This document shows, one piece after another, positions 1 through 6,786 of a stretch of DNA of 10,596 nucleotides (positions are counted from its first letter, which is position 1; each line of letters begins with the position of its first letter). This DNA comes from CAYXVB01 sp964467785 (GTDB lineage Bacteria; Bdellovibrionota; UBA1018), in NCBI GenBank assembly GCA_964467785.1, contig CAYXVB010000124.1, forward strand, positions 1-10,596, in the 5' to 3' direction. Made by a program: the position numbers and the translations under genes. The notes beneath the pieces are model-generated. The model made no database searches. It was not told the DNA's origin and saw nothing but the letters and a program-made list of their open reading frames with translations.

Positions 1-2
1 GT

Positions 3-440
3 GGCTATTACCTCTATACGCTGAGGGACCGCACTTATTCGGAAATCCGGGATCGCGTGGATGTCGCCGGCGGTATCCGTCTAAAAATGAGCCTATTTGA
101 TGGCCTCCAGTCCAAGAGGGATGCGGATAGCTACAAGTTGAGGATGCTTGCCGCCGAAAAGGAAGTCGACGCGCGAAGGCTGGGCCTCAGGTCCGAAATC
201 GAGTCGACCCGTGGCGAGTTGAAGCATTTGCACGAGCTGATTCATAACTCCGAGGAAATGCTGGAATTGAGCGATGGAGTCCTGAAGCAGACTGCCGCTG
301 AGTATGAGCGAGGAGTCCGCAGTTCCCAAGATCTTCTGTCCGGGGTGGAGCGATGGATGAGTATCCGTGAGCAGGATCTGCAAAGGCGACGGGACTATCA
401 AAAGACCCGCGCCCGGTACCTGGCCATTGTCGGGCAATGA
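3..440 (+). CDS. TolC-family outer-membrane efflux protein, C-terminal fragment (5' end outside window)
   Basis: The reading frame is open from the left edge, so about 145 C-terminal residues are present out of the 420-480 usual for TolC-family proteins. Seen: a beta-strand-like stretch, GGIRLKMSLFDG, matching the family pattern of an amphipathic strand ending in 'PLFDG', then a long charged alpha-helical hairpin (KRDADSYKLRMLAAEKEVDA onward). After it comes a second helix with the usual 'YERGVRSSQDLL' turn, which corresponds to the family 'Y..G..s..dLL.a' motif. Known of the family: a trimeric outer-membrane barrel plus a periplasmic tunnel that serves tripartite efflux pumps or type I secretion. 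The inner-membrane and adaptor partners would lie off the left edge. The gene ends in TGA, 101 bases before the lipoprotein gene. The substrate cannot be told from this fragment. Confidence 0.85.
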   Translation, partial: GYYLYTLRDRTYSEIRDRVDVAGGIRLKMSLFDGLQSKRDADSYKLRMLAAEKEVDARRLGLRSEIESTRGELKHLHELIHNSEEMLELSDGVLKQTAAEYERGVRSSQDLLSGVERWMSIREQDLQRRRDYQKTRARYLAIVGQ

Positions 441-525
441 GCGAGGACGAGGCAAGGCAAGCCGTTTCGAATTGCATAAAATGCTGGCGCCGATTTTTCC
501 AATGCTTCAGTATAAATGGAATAAT

Positions 526-531
526 AAGGAG
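526..531 (+). promoter_or_regulatory. Ribosome binding site of the lipoprotein gene
   Basis: AAGGAG lies 10 bases before the ATG at 542 and fixes that start over upstream in-frame ATG codons, such as the one at 437. A TATAAA at 511-516 could be a -10 box that keeps this site in the mRNA, but no fitting -35 box is visible. Confidence 0.75.
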
Positions 532-541
532 CTCTACGAAT

Positions 542-925
542 ATGAAAGCCGTTTACGGAAAAGTGGCGTTGGGATTGATCCTGGCAGGCGGACTGGCGGC
601 CGTTTCAAGTTGCGGCAGCAGCACCAGTACCACCGGGGGAGGGAGCTGTACCTTCACCGCGAACAGTCAGACCACTTGCTATGATTATACGGGTTCCGGG
701 TTCACAGCGAGCACGGGGCAGACCACTTGCAGCACGACTACGGTGGGCAGTACCAAGGGCGGCTCCTATTCCTCTTCCGCTTGCACTAGCTCGGGTCGGT
801 TCGCAATCTGCTCTGTCAACTCCGGGCAGGCCACAGCCTATGTCCTGCGTTATCTGACGGGCTGGAATACGACCACTGCGCAGGCATCCTGCACGACTCT
901 TTCGGGCAGCTACGCCGCTAATTGA
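542..925 (+). CDS. Small Cys-rich secreted lipoprotein with internal duplication, function unknown
   Basis: A 127-residue protein. Seen: a signal sequence with K2 and K7, a hydrophobic core (VALGLILAGGLAA), then a lipobox V21-S22-S23-C24. This predicts signal peptidase II cleavage and lipidation at Cys24. Gly25 at position +2 does not suggest inner-membrane retention, so the outer membrane is the likely home. The mature part is rich in Ser, Thr and Gly and has six further cysteines (36, 46, 63, 81, 90, 117), which would allow three disulfides. Two halves resemble each other: Y47-C63 ending in QTTC and then GGSY, and L102-C117 ending in QASC and then SGSY. The strong AAGGAG supports this start. 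The gene sits between TolC and a membrane-protein gene, with gaps of 101 and 60 bases. I do not recognise a named family and assign no function. Confidence 0.85.
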   Translation: MKAVYGKVALGLILAGGLAAVSSCGSSTSTTGGGSCTFTANSQTTCYDYTGSGFTASTGQTTCSTTTVGSTKGGSYSSSACTSSGRFAICSVNSGQATAYVLRYLTGWNTTTAQASCTTLSGSYAAN

Positions 926-985
926 TCCGCTCCGCGAGGCGAATTTTTAGGCGACGGCCTGGCCGGACATGGTTAATATTTTTGG

Positions 986-2347
986 ATGTCGGGTCGCCTC
1001 CCCATTCAACTGCTCGCGCTCATGTCCTTGGCTCTGGGTTTTGCCGCCTATGTCCGCGCCCCGTTGGCGTGGGATGGCGCGCATCATCTCTTCTTGATCA
1101 CGGCCAATCGCACGACGATGATCCCTGAGGAGCGCCATATTTTGGCTCTTTTTCAGCTGCCGGCTTTGCTCGCCTCCCGCTGGGTCCGCGACCTGGACTG
1201 GATCACATGGATCTATTCCCTGAGTTATTGCGCCTTGCCCGTCGCATTTGTCGGATTTGCCTTCGCCGTGACCAGGGGGAGCGAAGTCGCGCGAAGGCTG
1301 CGCATCTGGCCGTTGATCTCTTTAGGGCTATTTGGAATCTGGGGACAGGCTTATTTCATTTCCGAGACCCAGCTCTTGGGGATGCTCGCCTGGCCCGCGT
1401 TCTTGCATCTTTTGCTGGATCGTTCGTGGAGGCCATTTTTGTGGTCGGTGCCGCTTTTCTTCACCCATCCAGGCAGCGCGATGTTCTACGTGCTGTTCGG
1501 CGTCGTGTCCGCGATCGAGCCGGGAAGGGATGCCCACAGGCGGCACAAGGTCGCGGCCTGGTGGGCGCTGGCTCTCTTTCAGGGCATGCTTGCTGTCAGT
1601 AGCCCTTATAGCCAGAGGCAGACTCAATATTCAGTTTTGTGGTGGTCTTTTAAGCGCAGTCTGTGGGGTTGGCCGTTGGTCGGCTGCATTTTCGCGCTGG
1701 CGTTTGTTGCATTGCTGGTGCTGGAGCGGCGAAGTCCGCGCCGCGCCTTGCGGATCGGTCTCGTGGCTTTTGCAGTGCTCTTTGGCATGAGCTTTGTGAT
1801 TTGGGTACCCGACCTACACAGTTATCTGCGATCCGACTATTTTAGATATTTTAGCGTTCCGTTCTGCATTTTGGTCATGCTGGCCTGCTGGATCGATCAT
1901 CGCCTGGTGGGGACGAAAGGCGAGTCCCGCTTCTTGCCTCTCATCGGGGGAGGATTTCCGGTCGCGGTCTTTTGCCTTGGAACAGTTGCGATGGCGATTC
2001 ACTGGACTCGGACATCGAGCGCCTTCCGGAAGTCATTGGACGCGGCGGAGTCGAATTGCATCGTCGCCTCGCGGATCAGCCATGGGATGCTTCCGTTTCA
2101 GGAAAGCTATTTGCCTGCGGTTTCCGTCCTCGCGCAAAACAACTTTTCCCCGAGAAAAGTCATTGTCCTGGATCCGTTGGATTGCGATGCATCAGAATTC
2201 CGAAAGAGCGTCCCCTTTGCTCCGTGGGATCCCCGCCGTTCCCGCAATCAGTCAATCGGTTTCTGGAATTTTGAGAAGACCGGCCTCCCTGAAACCGCCG
2301 TGCACGGTGCCCGTGTGGCGGCAGATTCAGGGAGCTCAGGCCGGTAA
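986..2347 (+). CDS. Polytopic inner-membrane protein, possibly GT-C-fold glycosyltransferase-like
   Basis: A 453-residue protein with about 10-11 hydrophobic segments (roughly 7-24, 54-66, 76-94, 106-122, 128-146, 150-176, 190-205, 228-246, 255-273, 285-302, 315-338). A soluble tail of about 110 residues follows. The first external loop after TM1 carries WDGAHH (29-34). GT-C glycosyltransferases often have an acidic catalytic residue in this loop after the first TM helix, but this match alone does not prove the fold. HPGSAMFY (161-168) and the YLRSDYFRYFS segment (280-290) are other conserved-looking loops. An in-frame TAA at 974 makes ATG 986 the first possible ATG start. It has no clear Shine-Dalgarno site, and ATG 1022 is the alternative. 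The gene ends 9 bases from the stop of the convergent SNF2 gene. An unassigned membrane protein is equally possible. Confidence 0.75.
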   Translation: MSGRLPIQLLALMSLALGFAAYVRAPLAWDGAHHLFLITANRTTMIPEERHILALFQLPALLASRWVRDLDWITWIYSLSYCALPVAFVGFAFAVTRGSEVARRLRIWPLISLGLFGIWGQAYFISETQLLGMLAWPAFLHLLLDRSWRPFLWSVPLFFTHPGSAMFYVLFGVVSAIEPGRDAHRRHKVAAWWALALFQGMLAVSSPYSQRQTQYSVLWWSFKRSLWGWPLVGCIFALAFVALLVLERRSPRRALRIGLVAFAVLFGMSFVIWVPDLHSYLRSDYFRYFSVPFCILVMLACWIDHRLVGTKGESRFLPLIGGGFPVAVFCLGTVAMAIHWTRTSSAFRKSLDAAESNCIVASRISHGMLPFQESYLPAVSVLAQNNFSPRKVIVLDPLDCDASEFRKSVPFAPWDPRRSRNQSIGFWNFEKTGLPETAVHGARVAADSGSSGR

Positions 2348-2356
2348 CATTGCTGA

Positions 2357-5300
2357 TTACGCGAGGATCATCTCCAGATCTTCCTTGGTCAGCTTCTTGA
2401 GGAAGTCCTGGTCTTCGGACACGATCGACTCGGCGAGATCTTTCTTGGTCTTCTGTAGTTCGAGGATCTTTTCCTCGACCGTGCCCTGCGCGATCATACG
2501 GTAGGCGATGACTTTTTGGGTCTGACCCATGCGATGGGCGCGCCCGATGGCCTGCGCTTCGACCGCGGGATTCCACCAGGGGTCGAGGATGAAGACGTAG
2601 TCGGCCGCGGTCAGGTTGAGACCCGTGCCACCGGCCTTGAGGCTGATCAGGAAGACCTTGCAGTCCGGATCCGTCTGGAAGCGCTCGACCGGCGACTTGC
2701 GATCCTCGGTCTGGCCGTCGAGGTATTCGTATTTGATGCCGGCCTCGTCGAGCATGGGACGCACGATCGCCAGCAGGCTCGTGAACTGGGAGAAGATCAG
2801 GCACTTGTGGTTTTCCTGCGTGACCTCCTGGACGTGGTTCAGGAGCTGCTGCAGCTTAGCCGAGGGTTCCTTGATCTTTTCGGGGTCGATGAGTCCGGGA
2901 TGCGAAGCAGCTTGGCGCAGGCGCAGGAGCGCCTCGAGGACGTGAAGCTTGTTGCGGCCGATGCCGCTTCGGGCGACCTTTTCGGCGATCGAGGCGCGGT
3001 AGCGGTCGCGAATCGCGTTGTAGAACTCCTTTTCCTCGACGGACATCTCGCAGTAGAGCACTTGCTCGGACTTGTCCGGGAGTTCGGTGAGCACCTTTTC
3101 CTTGGTGCGGCGGAGCATGAAGGGCTTGAGCATCCGGGCGAGCGTTGCCTGGAGGTCGGCCTTGAGCTCTTTCTGGTTGATGAGGCCGGGATTGGTGAAC
3201 TCAAGGATCGAAAGCAGGTCGTTGATCGAGTTCTCGATCGGCGTGCCGGTGAGCGCGAGCCGGTTTTGCGCGCGGAGCCGTTTGACGGCCTGAGTGGACT
3301 GCGCCTTCGGGTTCTTGATCGCCTGCGCCTCGTCGATGATCGCGATGTCGAATTCGACGCCCTCGAGCTTCTCGATGTCCGTGCGAACCGCGCCATAAGT
3401 CGTGACCACGAGGTCGGACTTTTGGAGATCCGAGAGGCGCTGTTTGCGGCCCGCGCCGGAGTAGCGCACCAACTTGAGGTGAGGTACGAACTTGGCGGCT
3501 TCGTCGATCCAGTTGAAGGCCAGCGACTTGGGCGTGACCACGAGACTGGGCATCTTGTTCTTGCGCGCGCGCGACTGGAGGAAGGCCAGAATTTGGATCG
3601 TCTTGCCGAGACCCATGTCGTCGGCAAGGATACCGCCGGCTTCGAATTCCTCGAGGAATTTGAGCCAGGTTAGCCCTTCGCGCTGGTATTCGCGCAGCTT
3701 GCCGTTGAAGCCTTCGGGCGCATCGGCGGTCTTGACGCCCTCGAACTGCCGGATTTTCTCCCGGAAGGTCATGAAGCTGGAATCCGCGGTGACCGGAACG
3801 CCCTCGCCGATGGCGGCGTTGAGCATGAGGCCTTGGGACTTGGCGAAGCGGACGGAGCCGTCTCCGGTGGCTTGGCCGAACTGGCTGACCTGCGCGAAGC
3901 GCTCGAGGAAATCTTTGGGAAGCATTCCGAGCGAACCGTCGGAGAGCTGAACCATGCCGCTTTTGTTTTCGAGCGCCTTGAGGAGGTCCTGGTACTTCAT
4001 CTCGGCCCCACCGAAGGATGCTTCGAGCTTGAGATCGAACCAGTCGGTGTTGGAGCTCACGTTGAACGAGAAGTCGCTCGCGGCGACGAGCTTTTGATTC
4101 TCGACGTAAACGGTCCAGCCAGCAGCGACCAGTTCGTTGGCCGCGCGATGCATGTCGCCGGTGGGAACGGTGCCCGTGCCCTGCGGGTCGCGCAGGATCT
4201 CGAGCGCCTTGAGGAGCGTCTGCTCCTCGAAGTCCCGATTGCGCTGGAGGACGCGTTTGGATGCCACGTCAACGAGCGAAGTCTTGGTCTCGGAGAGCGG
4301 GATTTCGCGCCCGGCGTAGTCAAAGCTTACGGTCAGAGTCATGCGTCCGGTCGAGGGATCGTTGCCGAGAGGGCGGAAAACGCCCTTGGGTTTAGGCTCG
4401 AGCGTCGTGAGGCTCCAGCCCATTTCATCCGGCCAGATGATCTTCGGCGCGGAGGGGTCGGTGAGCACTTTGGCGAGGAAACCGTCTCCGTCAGCGCGCG
4501 GTATGAGGAACTCGCCGGCCTCCTTGAGGCCCGCGGCCCATTGGGCGTGACGGCTCTCGGCAAACTTGGCGATGCGGTCCTCGAAGACGAGGAATCCGCT
4601 TTTGAGGATCAAGATCGCGTCCGTGAGGGTGCGGCTCTCATGGTCGCGCCGAAGCTGGCCGTCGAGGCGGTAATAGTCCAGGCCGGCGGTCTCGACCTTG
4701 AGGGTGAGGTCCCAGGCCTTGCCGCGGTCCATGCGAATCGGGCGCTCGGCGGAGTCGGGCGATCCGTTGGGGGAGCGCGACAGGAAGAGACGGCCCGAGG
4801 TCGCGAGGCTGTTGAGTAGATGGGATTCGAAGAGAGGATCGACGGTGAACCGCGAGGTCATCTTGCCGGAAGAGCGCCCAAAGGGCGAAAACGTCTTGGG
4901 TTCGCAGCTTTTGGTGAGCAACCTCAAGATGTCGCGGTCGCGGGAGTCTTCGAACTGGTGGAAATCCTGGCCCATCACCCGGCTTGCCATGAGGGGGCCG
5001 AACTCTCCACTGATCATGCGATTGCGGATCCAGAGATCGACGATGAGCCGGCCTTTGGCGAGGGACTCGGGGGCCGAGACCACGAAGTAGGCGTGCGAAC
5101 GCGCCGAAGCGTTGCGGGGATTGGGATTGGCTTCGGCCGTACCCTGGAGGACGGCGAGGCGATGGGACCAGCTGTGCGGATCGATCTTGATGGCCGGCGC
5201 GATCGTCGGACGGTCCTGACGGCGGTGCTGGTGGGGGTGACCACCGCCTTCGGGGCGGGGCTGGTTTTCGTGCTGCTGCCGCTGTTGCATGGGACGCGGC

Positions 5301-6130
5301 TGCGAGTGGATCAATTTGAGCGCGGGGCTCTCCGGAATGCGGCACTCGGGGCCCGGCGGGTTGCTCTTGTCGATCTGGAGGATCGCGGCCCAGATGTGCT
5401 TGCACAACACGCCGCGGACATAGGCGGGGCAGTCGCAAGTGACGGGAAGGGAGCGATCTTCGGACACTTTCGAAAAATCAAAGCTGAGCTGATAAGCGCC
5501 GCCCGTGCCGTTGATCTGGACGTTGCAGATCTTGTCGTTCTCGGTCGACCAGATGGGCTCGTTGACCCGGCCATTGCGGAAGTACTCACGGCCGCGGCCC
5601 AGCGCGATGCGGGCAAATTGGCGGACGCACCGATGCTCGAGGGTGGGGATATTCCCAGTGTGATTGGGCGGGTAATGGGTGGCATGGCGCTGCTGGCGAT
5701 TATTGCGTCCGTGCTGACCGTAACCGTGGCTGGGCCCATGTCCTCCATATCCATGGCTTTGCCCCGGATGTTGTCCGGCTGGACGATTTTCGACGGCATT
5801 GATCAGGCCGGCAGGCGCACTCGCCGTGCCGCCTTCGGCGGGAGTGGGGCCATCATTTTGAGGGCCAGTTTGAGCGCCCATGGAAGCGCTTGAATGAGCA
5901 GCGGGTTGGATGGCAGATGGCGAACCCTGCGAAGGATTAGGGGTCGCGGCGTCCTCGGCGGAGTCGCCTTCCGGCGCTCCGTCATCGATCGGAAAGAAGG
6001 GGGCGTCGTCGTCCGCTACCATCACGTTCCCGTCGGACCCGACTTGGCCGCCTGTGGCGCTGTTTTGGCCAGTGTTCGGGCGATGGTGATGGCGGCGGCG
6101 GCGTCTATTTCTCGATCTGTTCATCGACAT
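2357..6130 (-). CDS. SWIM zinc-finger SNF2-family ATPase/helicase
   Basis: A 1257-residue protein. Order of parts: a basic, His/Gly-rich low-complexity N-terminus (1-160); a SWIM zinc finger with C232-x-C234-x8-C243-x-H245; a second Gln/Arg/His-rich linker (276-310); a central region (about 320-790) placed like the bacterial SNF2-associated domain; and a C-terminal two-lobe SNF2 motor. All motor motifs are visible: Walker A DDMGLGKT (837-844), Walker B DEAQ (933-936), motif III LTGTP (960-964), motif V near LKAGGTGLNL (1164-1173) and motif VI QAIGRAHRMGQ (1193-1203, with arginine fingers). Family knowledge: ATP-driven translocation on double-stranded nucleic acid to remodel protein complexes. 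SWIM fingers bind nucleic acid or protein. The target is unknown. The start may be M1 or M3 (6124), both lacking a strong ribosome site. No methylase, nuclease or other defence partner adjoins it. The motor looks intact. Confidence 0.95.
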   Translation of the reverse strand: MSMNRSRNRRRRRHHHRPNTGQNSATGGQVGSDGNVMVADDDAPFFPIDDGAPEGDSAEDAATPNPSQGSPSAIQPAAHSSASMGAQTGPQNDGPTPAEGGTASAPAGLINAVENRPAGQHPGQSHGYGGHGPSHGYGQHGRNNRQQRHATHYPPNHTGNIPTLEHRCVRQFARIALGRGREYFRNGRVNEPIWSTENDKICNVQINGTGGAYQLSFDFSKVSEDRSLPVTCDCPAYVRGVLCKHIWAAILQIDKSNPPGPECRIPESPALKLIHSQPRPMQQRQQHENQPRPEGGGHPHQHRRQDRPTIAPAIKIDPHSWSHRLAVLQGTAEANPNPRNASARSHAYFVVSAPESLAKGRLIVDLWIRNRMISGEFGPLMASRVMGQDFHQFEDSRDRDILRLLTKSCEPKTFSPFGRSSGKMTSRFTVDPLFESHLLNSLATSGRLFLSRSPNGSPDSAERPIRMDRGKAWDLTLKVETAGLDYYRLDGQLRRDHESRTLTDAILILKSGFLVFEDRIAKFAESRHAQWAAGLKEAGEFLIPRADGDGFLAKVLTDPSAPKIIWPDEMGWSLTTLEPKPKGVFRPLGNDPSTGRMTLTVSFDYAGREIPLSETKTSLVDVASKRVLQRNRDFEEQTLLKALEILRDPQGTGTVPTGDMHRAANELVAAGWTVYVENQKLVAASDFSFNVSSNTDWFDLKLEASFGGAEMKYQDLLKALENKSGMVQLSDGSLGMLPKDFLERFAQVSQFGQATGDGSVRFAKSQGLMLNAAIGEGVPVTADSSFMTFREKIRQFEGVKTADAPEGFNGKLREYQREGLTWLKFLEEFEAGGILADDMGLGKTIQILAFLQSRARKNKMPSLVVTPKSLAFNWIDEAAKFVPHLKLVRYSGAGRKQRLSDLQKSDLVVTTYGAVRTDIEKLEGVEFDIAIIDEAQAIKNPKAQSTQAVKRLRAQNRLALTGTPIENSINDLLSILEFTNPGLINQKELKADLQATLARMLKPFMLRRTKEKVLTELPDKSEQVLYCEMSVEEKEFYNAIRDRYRASIAEKVARSGIGRNKLHVLEALLRLRQAASHPGLIDPEKIKEPSAKLQQLLNHVQEVTQENHKCLIFSQFTSLLAIVRPMLDEAGIKYEYLDGQTEDRKSPVERFQTDPDCKVFLISLKAGGTGLNLTAADYVFILDPWWNPAVEAQAIGRAHRMGQTQKVIAYRMIAQGTVEEKILELQKTKKDLAESIVSEDQDFLKKLTKEDLEMILA

Positions 6131-6210
6131 TTCTTTTCGTCTCTCTCAAAGCGCTTGCGCTGGGAGCATCGTCCTTCGGGGGAACGGCGTTCGTTGATTG
6201 AATGGCTCAG

Positions 6211-6228
6211 GTCCACTGAAAGGTGGAC
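6211..6228. repeat. Inverted repeat, possible 7-bp hairpin with GAAA loop
   Basis: GTCCAC and GTGGAC are perfect complements. A T-G pair inside them closes a GAAA loop on the + strand. It lies about 80 bases upstream of the SNF2 start on the opposite strand, so if that mRNA begins further out the element sits in its leader. There is no T-run after it on either strand, so it is not an intrinsic terminator. Confidence 0.5.
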
Positions 6229-6289
6229 AACGGGAGTCTCGGCCGGGTGATCGTTCCTTCAACCGGCGGTCCGCTGCGCAAGCGGTGCA

Positions 6290-6306
6290 AGCATCCCGAG
6301 GATGCT
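6290..6306. repeat. Inverted repeat AGCATCC-CGA-GGATGCT
   Basis: This is a perfect 7-bp stem with a 3-base loop, immediately beside the AT-rich part of the spacer. It could be an operator or a leader hairpin. It is followed by ATTTGG on the + strand, which is too short a T-run for a good terminator. Confidence 0.5.
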
Positions 6307-6408
6307 ATTTGGATACCATATGTGAGATGAATAACCAGTAAAGAAATACCGGAATATTTAGGTGGCGCGTCATCAAAGAATGGCTCCTAGCTTATCTCGG
6401 TTGATTTT

Positions 6409-6414
6409 GGAGGG
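6409..6414 (+). promoter_or_regulatory. Strong Shine-Dalgarno GGAGGG before the glycine-zipper gene
   Basis: GGAGGG sits only 2 bases before the in-frame GTG at 6417 and 11 bases before an in-frame TTG at 6426. Neither spacing is ideal. It supports translation of this frame, but the exact start stays open. Confidence 0.5.
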
Positions 6415-6416
6415 CG

Positions 6417-6749
6417 GTGCGGATCTTGTTAGCCCGATGCCTCATGAGAATGATTTTGAAGATGTTCCTGAGCTTCGTCCTGTCGTGCGCTACAGCGGGG
6501 ACTTCCTTCGCAAAAGTCGCACAGGAAAAAACGAGCGACTCCGCTAATAAGACCGACTCAAAAAAGGGAGGGGCGATTCAGGGAGCGGCGATTGGTGGGG
6601 CTGCCGGCGCCGCAGTTGGCCATCCGGGCGCAGGCGCGGTGGCGGGTGGCGTGGTGGGTCACCACAAGCGAAAAAAGGCACAAAAGCAGGCAAAAAAAGA
6701 GACCGAACGCCAGCAGGCGGGCGAAGCGGGCAAGTCAGGCGGTCGTTGA
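6417..6749 (+). CDS. Small exported glycine-zipper protein, function unknown
   Basis: Up to 110 residues. Seen: a hydrophobic signal sequence (ILKMFLSFVLSCATAG) ending in S-F-A at residue 32, an AxA-like signal peptidase I site, then a charged Lys/Asp/Thr spacer. Next is a glycine zipper, GGAIQGAAIGGAAGAAVG (51-68) followed by GAGAVAGGVVG (71-81), and then a very basic Lys/Gln/Glu tail. Glycine-zipper segments form close-packed membrane helices or assemblies in envelope proteins of the 17-kDa antigen/OmpA-associated kind, but no specific member is recognised. Cys24 lies within the signal region and is not in a good lipobox. The GTG at 6417 is very close to GGAGGG; TTG 6426 or ATG 6444 (a compact 23-residue signal peptide) are plausible alternatives. 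It converges with the NamZ-type gene across a 37-base gap. Confidence 0.7.
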   Translation: MRILLARCLMRMILKMFLSFVLSCATAGTSFAKVAQEKTSDSANKTDSKKGGAIQGAAIGGAAGAAVGHPGAGAVAGGVVGHHKRKKAQKQAKKETERQQAGEAGKSGGR

Positions 6750-6786
6750 TGCTTCGGGCATCGAGTCGATGAGATTTCCTGCTAGA

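Larger units (their letters stand above)
6131..6416. other. Divergent intergenic region with several inverted repeats
   Basis: This 286-base spacer lies between the starts of the SNF2 gene (leftward) and the glycine-zipper gene (rightward), so it must hold both promoters. Four symmetric elements are seen. AGCGC-TT-GCGCT is at 6150-6161. GTCCACT-GAAA-GGTGGAC is at 6211-6228, with a GNRA-type loop if transcribed. CCGCT-GCGCA-AGCGG is at 6271-6285. AGCATCC-CGA-GGATGCT is at 6290-6306. In addition, CGCTTGCGC (6152-6160) is the exact complement of GCGCAAGCG (6276-6284). To the right the DNA turns AT-rich (6307-6360), which suits promoter DNA, but no good -35/-10 pair stands out. I see no convincing coding frame here. 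Confidence 0.6.

Noticed and set aside
928..948. Possible terminator after the lipoprotein gene (CGCT-N6-GGCG then TTTTT)
   Set aside because: The stem is only four pairs with one wobble; the T-run alone is not enough.
1..2347. TolC, lipoprotein and membrane protein as a dedicated secretion system
   Set aside because: No ABC ATPase or adaptor is in the window and the 101- and 60-base gaps do not show tight coupling.
2516..5893. Long + strand open frames opposite the SNF2 gene (2516-3673, 3833-4819, 4820-5893)
   Set aside because: They mirror the SNF2 codons on the other strand, have Leu/Glu/Arg/Gly-biased shadow composition and no domain, while the SNF2 frame has every motor motif.
2357..6130. 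SNF2 ATPase as part of a defence island (DISARM-like or similar)
   Set aside because: No methylase, nuclease, phospholipase D or other defence gene adjoins it, and SWIM-SNF2 proteins are common as stand-alone genes.
6362..6547. 61-residue + strand frame overlapping the glycine-zipper gene
   Set aside because: No ribosome site, no signal or domain, and it overlaps a frame with a clear signal peptide and zipper.
6746..6771. Hairpins GATGC-TTCGG-GCATC and CATCGA-G-TCGATG after the glycine-zipper stop
   Set aside because: The stems are short or overlapping and neither strand has a proper T-run; could be a weak bidirectional terminator but not supportable.
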